Shown: piece by piece, positions 59,690 through 64,000 of the stretch
Position numbering within the stretch: the first letter of the stretch is position 1
Layout of the letters: every line of letters starts with the position of its first letter
Assembly (NCBI GenBank): GCA_021234155.1
Contig: JAJEKV010000160.1
Coordinates: forward strand, 785,196 to 849,195
Source of the DNA: Isoetes taiwanensis
Lineage: Eukaryota > Streptophyta > Lycopodiopsida > Isoetales > Isoetaceae
Length of the DNA stretch: 64,000 nt
Direction: 5' to 3'
Notes under the pieces: model-generated
Database searches by the model: none
What the model saw: only the letters and a program-made list of their open reading frames with translations
What the model was told of the DNA's origin: nothing
Translations under genes and position numbers: made by a program

Positions 59690-60281
59690 TTTACATAGCA
59701 AACTTGCCCTTTGGCACGACCAAGGATATCATAGCGTTCTTCCTTACATCCAAATGGTATTGTAACTCTCACATTTCTACCTAAAATAGTTTTTGGAGTC
59801 CATGAGTACAATACACTTTCAATGTCTAGCCAAAGATCAGGATCACTGGGATTTTTCCTCCACTTCTTTGCCCAACAGTCTGAATATCTTTATTATCCCA
59901 AAATATTAGTCAATTGATGCACTAGACACTACCATTCTACACATACCTTATTGAAGGTTAATATTATGATCTTCTTTTCAAATATCAGAGATGGTGTATC
60001 CCAACGACACTGGATAGGCCTCTAAATCGAATGGTTTTATTACCACAAATTGGTAGCACTCCAAGTCAGTAGAAAGCTCATATCTAGTGAGTTATCAATG
60101 CACGATTAGTGTCATCTAGGTTAGTTTGCCAATGCTTGCTATAGTCCATGATGCCATCCTGAGTCAATCCCTTTTGTTTCACTTTGTTAGTAGGTTTTAG
60201 AGCTTTTGGTTGACATGGAGATATCATAGGTTTGTCATTCTCATCTCTATACCACAATTCTGACCCTTCTAATGGCCTCAC
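59690..60281 (-). pseudogene. Minus-strand coding remnant, family unknown (unit B)
   Basis: Equivalent of 51340-51682. Fragments KTILGRNVRVTIPFGCKEER (about 59740-59800) and RPLEGSELWYRDENDKPMI (about 60225-60281). Confidence 0.4.
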
Positions 60282-60424
60282 TCCTTCTCTGAAGGTCTCA
60301 TCTTCATTGCATGATTGGAATCCTACTTCTCACCTAGAAGATGTATTGAAGTGGCCTGGAGTGATCTTCAAGATCCCTAGCATAACAATCCACAAAACTC
60401 TTCCAATTAGGCACTTCTTCTATG

Positions 60425-60534
60425 AGAGGAGGAGGAGGAGGAGGAGGAGGAGGAGGAGGAGGAGGAGGAGGAGGAGGAGGAGGAGGAGGAGGAGGAGGAG
60501 GAGGAGGAGGAGGAGGAGGAGGAGGAGGAGGAGA
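60425..60534. repeat. (AGG)n microsatellite (unit B)
   Basis: About 36 AGG repeats directly followed by the TTTTAACGTCCACGG junction. In unit A the (GGA)n and (AAG)n tracts flank 1.4 kb instead. Confidence 0.95.
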
Positions 60535-60770
60535 TTTTAACGTCCACGGAACCCAATCGGGTTATGGGACCTAATACAGAAGATAGGGCAAAAGCCCAGA
60601 CTGAAACTCGGGGACCAAGCCCCGTGACCAAACCAAAAAGGCCGAAGCCAAAATCAAAATCAAACGTGGGGACTAGCCCCAGTACACAGAACTCGGGGAC
60701 TATGCCCCGTAGCAAATCACAATGCCAGAATAAAACAAGAGGGCATAAGCCCAAGCAGAACTCGGAGTCA

Positions 60771-61286
60771 TGTTAGTCCTGTGCCTCCTGGTTCAGGACT
60801 ATTCATGCATACGACGGACCAGGTCAAGCTCAAGGATCCACAGACAGGCATGGGTCAGCCATCAAAGGCTCAGCAGAAGACCAAGCAGCAGACCACGCAG
60901 TCAAAGCCTGCGTCCGTCAACAAGAGGCGCCGCTCAGACAAGTGATGACCCGTCACCGCCCGTGTCAGCGTCAGCGTGATTCTAGGCATTTCAAGAGGCA
61001 CCGCCAACATTACTGCAAATCAGGCCTCCTTCCAGGAGTCGGCACCGAGATCAGTCCGAGTGTCTATTTTGGGCCAGAGGCCATTGTACTATATATATGA
61101 GTAGAGCTAGCATATGAGGGCTAGATGAGTTTTGAGTCTTGTCTCTTTTGGTCTTCTCTCAATTCGCGAGAGCTCATGTATGTTCATCGATGATATCAAG
61201 GAAGCATATCATTTTCCTCTCATTGTTCTTTTTTACGTTCCGTTTTTTTCTTCTTCTTGTTCTTTTCTTGCAAATCCCGCGTGACA
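60771..61286 (+). promoter_or_regulatory. Putative LTR of the Ty3-type element (unit B)
   Basis: Starts TGTTAGTCCTG, ends CCCGCGTGACA, TATA-like ACTATATATATGAG at about 61088. Differs from the unit A copy by scattered substitutions and indels, mainly at 60870-61075. Confidence 0.5.
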
Positions 61287-61411
61287 TAGTCCCCGGATTC
61301 TCTGTTAGATCAAGGGTCCTCCAGAGGGTTGTCTTGCAGGAGTTCGAACCCGGACCCCAAAACATGCCGCATTGCTTGGTCTCTGATTCGTTTTCCCTTC
61401 TTACGTAAGCC

Positions 61412-63400
61412 ATGTCCGTAGAAACTTCACGCCGGAAGAACTTCTTTTCCGTGACGGGCGTCTCGATTGGGCGCCATCATCGACGGGAATTTGTTCGTGA
61501 CATGTATGGATCTGCTTATGACATTGAGGGAGGCCACATTGGGCCTAGGGCTCGCCGGGCGCCACCCACCCCTCGTGTCATGTCTCGTCCAAATTCTCCA
61601 CCTCAAAGCGTGCAAACATTGCTCATAGCCTCGGTCTCCTCATCACTATCGGGAGCCCTATCCGGCTCCACCGCTCAACCTTACTTTCATACCCCGCAAC
61701 ATGCCTTCATCCATCACTCTTACGGCCATGCGCCTCGCCTTCACAACCATCATCTCCTACGGGTAGACAGGGATATCCACATGTCTCTTTTGCTCCTCCC
61801 CAGGATTTTCCCTTCCCTACCTTTCCCACCGCTCTTCCTGTTTACAATCTTACAGACCTCAAACCCAATGATCAGGCACCTCGGTAGACCCCACCTCAGC
61901 CACCCCTTCAGTGTGGTCTTTCCAAAGACCATACCCCCTCCAACTCCACCTCAATATCCTCACTATCATGTTCCGGTCCAGCCCAAAGACTTTTACCTCT
62001 ACCTTCGGACCCTTGGTGACTTATCCCACCTTTGGCAACACGAAAGGCAAACCTTTAGACCAAAGTGCTCAGGCCCACATGGAAGAATTTGAGGCTCTGG
62101 CTGTCCTGAATGGTCATGCGCAACCTCAACTAAAATTCCACATCTTTTCCACCACATTGCGTGGCTCCCCTCATCAATGGCTCATGTCCAACAAAAGCCA
62201 CTGGAAACAAGATTGGTCCGAAATGAAAACTGCTTTTCTTTCTCACTATGGGACCACGGATGATGATCAACTTCATCTCAAGCAACTCAATGACCTTCAA
62301 CAAGAGCCCACGGAGTCTGCCCGGGATTTTGCAGACCGTCTTCACATTCTCGCCAAAGAAACTCAAGGAGTACCCCACATAGAGCCGGATCTTGGTCCGG
62401 TTTCTCCAAGGACTTCCTCCAGCCTATCGGACTCATGGATCAATACGCTACCAAGACTTTGGAGCAGGCTATCGATCTTGTCAATCACTTTCATCAATGT
62501 TTCTCCCGTGGCGTGGCTCTTCAGAGCTCCCTTTCATTCCACCCGCCATGGTTCCCCGACCTATTTGTTCAACCTCAACACGTAATCCGTAGCCGCAGCC
62601 GATCTGGTGCCATATCTCGCAAATATCAAGGCCACTTGGCGAATGAGTGCAACTCCACCAATGGCCCGCCTCATTGTAAACGCTGCAACATGTGCAATCA
62701 TGCCACGGAAGAATGCACTCGCACTCATCCTACACCTTTCCGCAACAAGATGGTTTATCAAGTGCAAACAACACCTCAGCACCAATCGCCATATCGGTGA
62801 GCCACCACCGCAGCTAGCAACCCAATCAACTCTATCAGCAACAGGAGCAACAATGGGGACCCAACACACGTTCTCCTTTTGATCCTTCGAAAGCTCAGTG
62901 TTATCACTGTCAAGAATGGGGTCATACCACCACGGCGTGTCCTCAACTCCCCCAAGTTCAAAAGTGCGGCTTCGGCACCAATCAGACCACATCATCCGCC
63001 TCACGGCTTACCAACTCGGCTTGCTAATGGCAAACAAGGCCCGGCGTCCATTCTTCGGAAGCCACCTCGCGCGCCTCGGCAAATAGCACGCTATCAACCA
63101 GAAGCGCCAATCAACCTCAGATGGATCAACAAGCACAGGAAGAAATTTTTCAGGCTCTTAATCCTCCAGTCCAGCCATCAAATTGGGTTGGTTTGGTTTC
63201 ACGCCGCACCCGAGGCGTCCACGTCCCTTAACCATTATTCCTAATGGCACGCAACCCCGCCTTTTTACGGTCGACGCCATTCCTCATGCAGAAGACAAAA
63301 AGGTCCATTTTGCACCAGACTTGGAGAAACTCATGCCGAATGTCATGCCTAAAGTTCGTCAAAGCATTTTGAACCTCATGCAAGCTGCTGAAGGCCGCGA
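61412..63400 (+). pseudogene. Ty3-type gag, broken but better kept (unit B)
   Basis: The gag core at about 62085-62380 stays in one frame (HMEEFEALAVLNGHAQPQLK, ESARDFADRLHILAKETQG). The first knuckle CKRCNMCNHATEEC (about 62680-62721) has all ligands and the second reads CYHCQEWGHTTTAC (about 62903-62944). Frameshifts lie before 62050, near 62400 and after 62800. Confidence 0.82.
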
Positions 63401-63639
63401 CGTTGGCTAATGTCCATGCCACCACGAGCTCAACAACGACAAGACGCACCTTCCACGCCTCAACCTCCACGCTCTCGGACATATCCCAATATCGCCATGA
63501 GGTTGACCTACTCAAAGAAGTTGCCTTTGCTTCCTTACACGCACTCCCGCGCACTGTGGATCCAGCCGATCCTTTTTCTCATGTGCCTCGGAACTCCAAG
63601 AGGAGCTAGCCAAAATCAAAATTCCTTTAAGCTTGGCTA

Positions 63640-63960
63640 CAATTTTGAAAAACTCGTCCCGCTCTCAAGGACCGTTACCACTCGATTGTTTTAGTTGGGG
63701 CTGTTGCTACCTCTACTCCCACGGTCCATGCCACGGTGGGCAATCAACAAGTCAATCATGTTCAAATTGGCCGGAGGTAGCGCGGTCAATCTCATCACGG
63801 ATAAACTCCGCAAAACAAATGGGCATCAAACAACTCTATCGCGGCCCCATATGACATCAAATTGGCCAATGGCCATATCACGAGACCTCAAAGCGCCACG
63901 CCTCTTCTTCACATCAACATAGGTGATCTCAAATTCCCCTTGGAATTTGGTGTTTTGAAG
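63640..63960 (+). pseudogene. Aspartic protease fragment (unit B)
   Basis: GGSAVNLITDKL with an extra C just before it that shifts the frame, then KLANGHI-like sequence in another frame. The window ends in the protease-RT linker. Confidence 0.55.
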
Positions 63961-64000
63961 GCTGGAGAAGATCCGTGTGATTATGAAATGTTGGTGCAGA

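Larger units (their letters stand above)
58308..64000 (+). repeat. Tandem composite unit B (continues past the window)
   Basis: Near-identical to unit A over (ATTCT)n to the purine microsatellite (58308-60420 versus 49721-51822), then again from TTTTAACGTCCACGG (60535 versus 53400) to the window end. The 1.4-kb segment of unit A is absent. Confidence 0.85.

Overview
The window is nuclear DNA of a land plant. Evidence: genes with many short GT-AG introns, a GPI-anchored GH17/X8 glucanase of plant cell-wall type, a plant FAD-binding oxidoreductase, Ty3 elements including one with a chromodomain, LINEs, and tRNA-derived SINEs. The low gene density, old TEs and a LINE unlike the usual angiosperm L1 make me lean to a large seed-free plant genome such as a fern, but that is inference only.

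Layout. 0.3-2.4 kb: minus-strand beta-1,3-glucanase gene, which I assembled from four exons with matching splice phases. 5.2-16.2 kb: a TE graveyard with SINEs, a nearly complete minus-strand LINE (8.26-12.2 kb) that carries an internal duplication and a nested SINE, the end of a chromodomain Ty3 integrase, and a second LINE fragment. 16.3-24.06 kb: the outstanding feature, an array of 15 full-length tRNA-Gln genes, each paired with a degenerate tRNA-Gln pseudogene, in about 0.5-kb units. Ten units lie on the minus strand and five on the plus strand, facing each other across a palindromic junction near 21.45 kb. There are two unit types: CUG-anticodon genes paired with a UUG-loop pseudogene, and UUG-anticodon genes paired with a UUC-loop pseudogene. 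One otherwise perfect gene has anticodon CUA, which would read the amber codon UAG.

24.1-26.8 kb: tRNA-like repeats and a 130-bp Mutator-type MITE with a perfect 9-bp target duplication. 27.4-32.7 kb: an 18-exon FAD/NAD(P)-binding oxidoreductase gene on the minus strand, resolved to the base, with one GC-AG intron. 34.3 kb: a broken kinase exon. 36.5-38.4 kb: exons of an unrecognised minus-strand gene. 39-49.7 kb: mostly anonymous repeats, including a terminal-inverted-repeat element, a repeat with two conserved hairpins (three copies in the window) and another SINE.

49.7-64 kb: two tandem copies of one composite unit: an (ATTCT)n tract, a T-rich block of about 20 CCACC..GGTG mini-hairpins, a purine microsatellite, an LTR-like leader and a Ty3-type gag-protease-RT. 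The first copy stops inside RT exactly where the second begins. The second runs off the window. Both are full of frameshifts.
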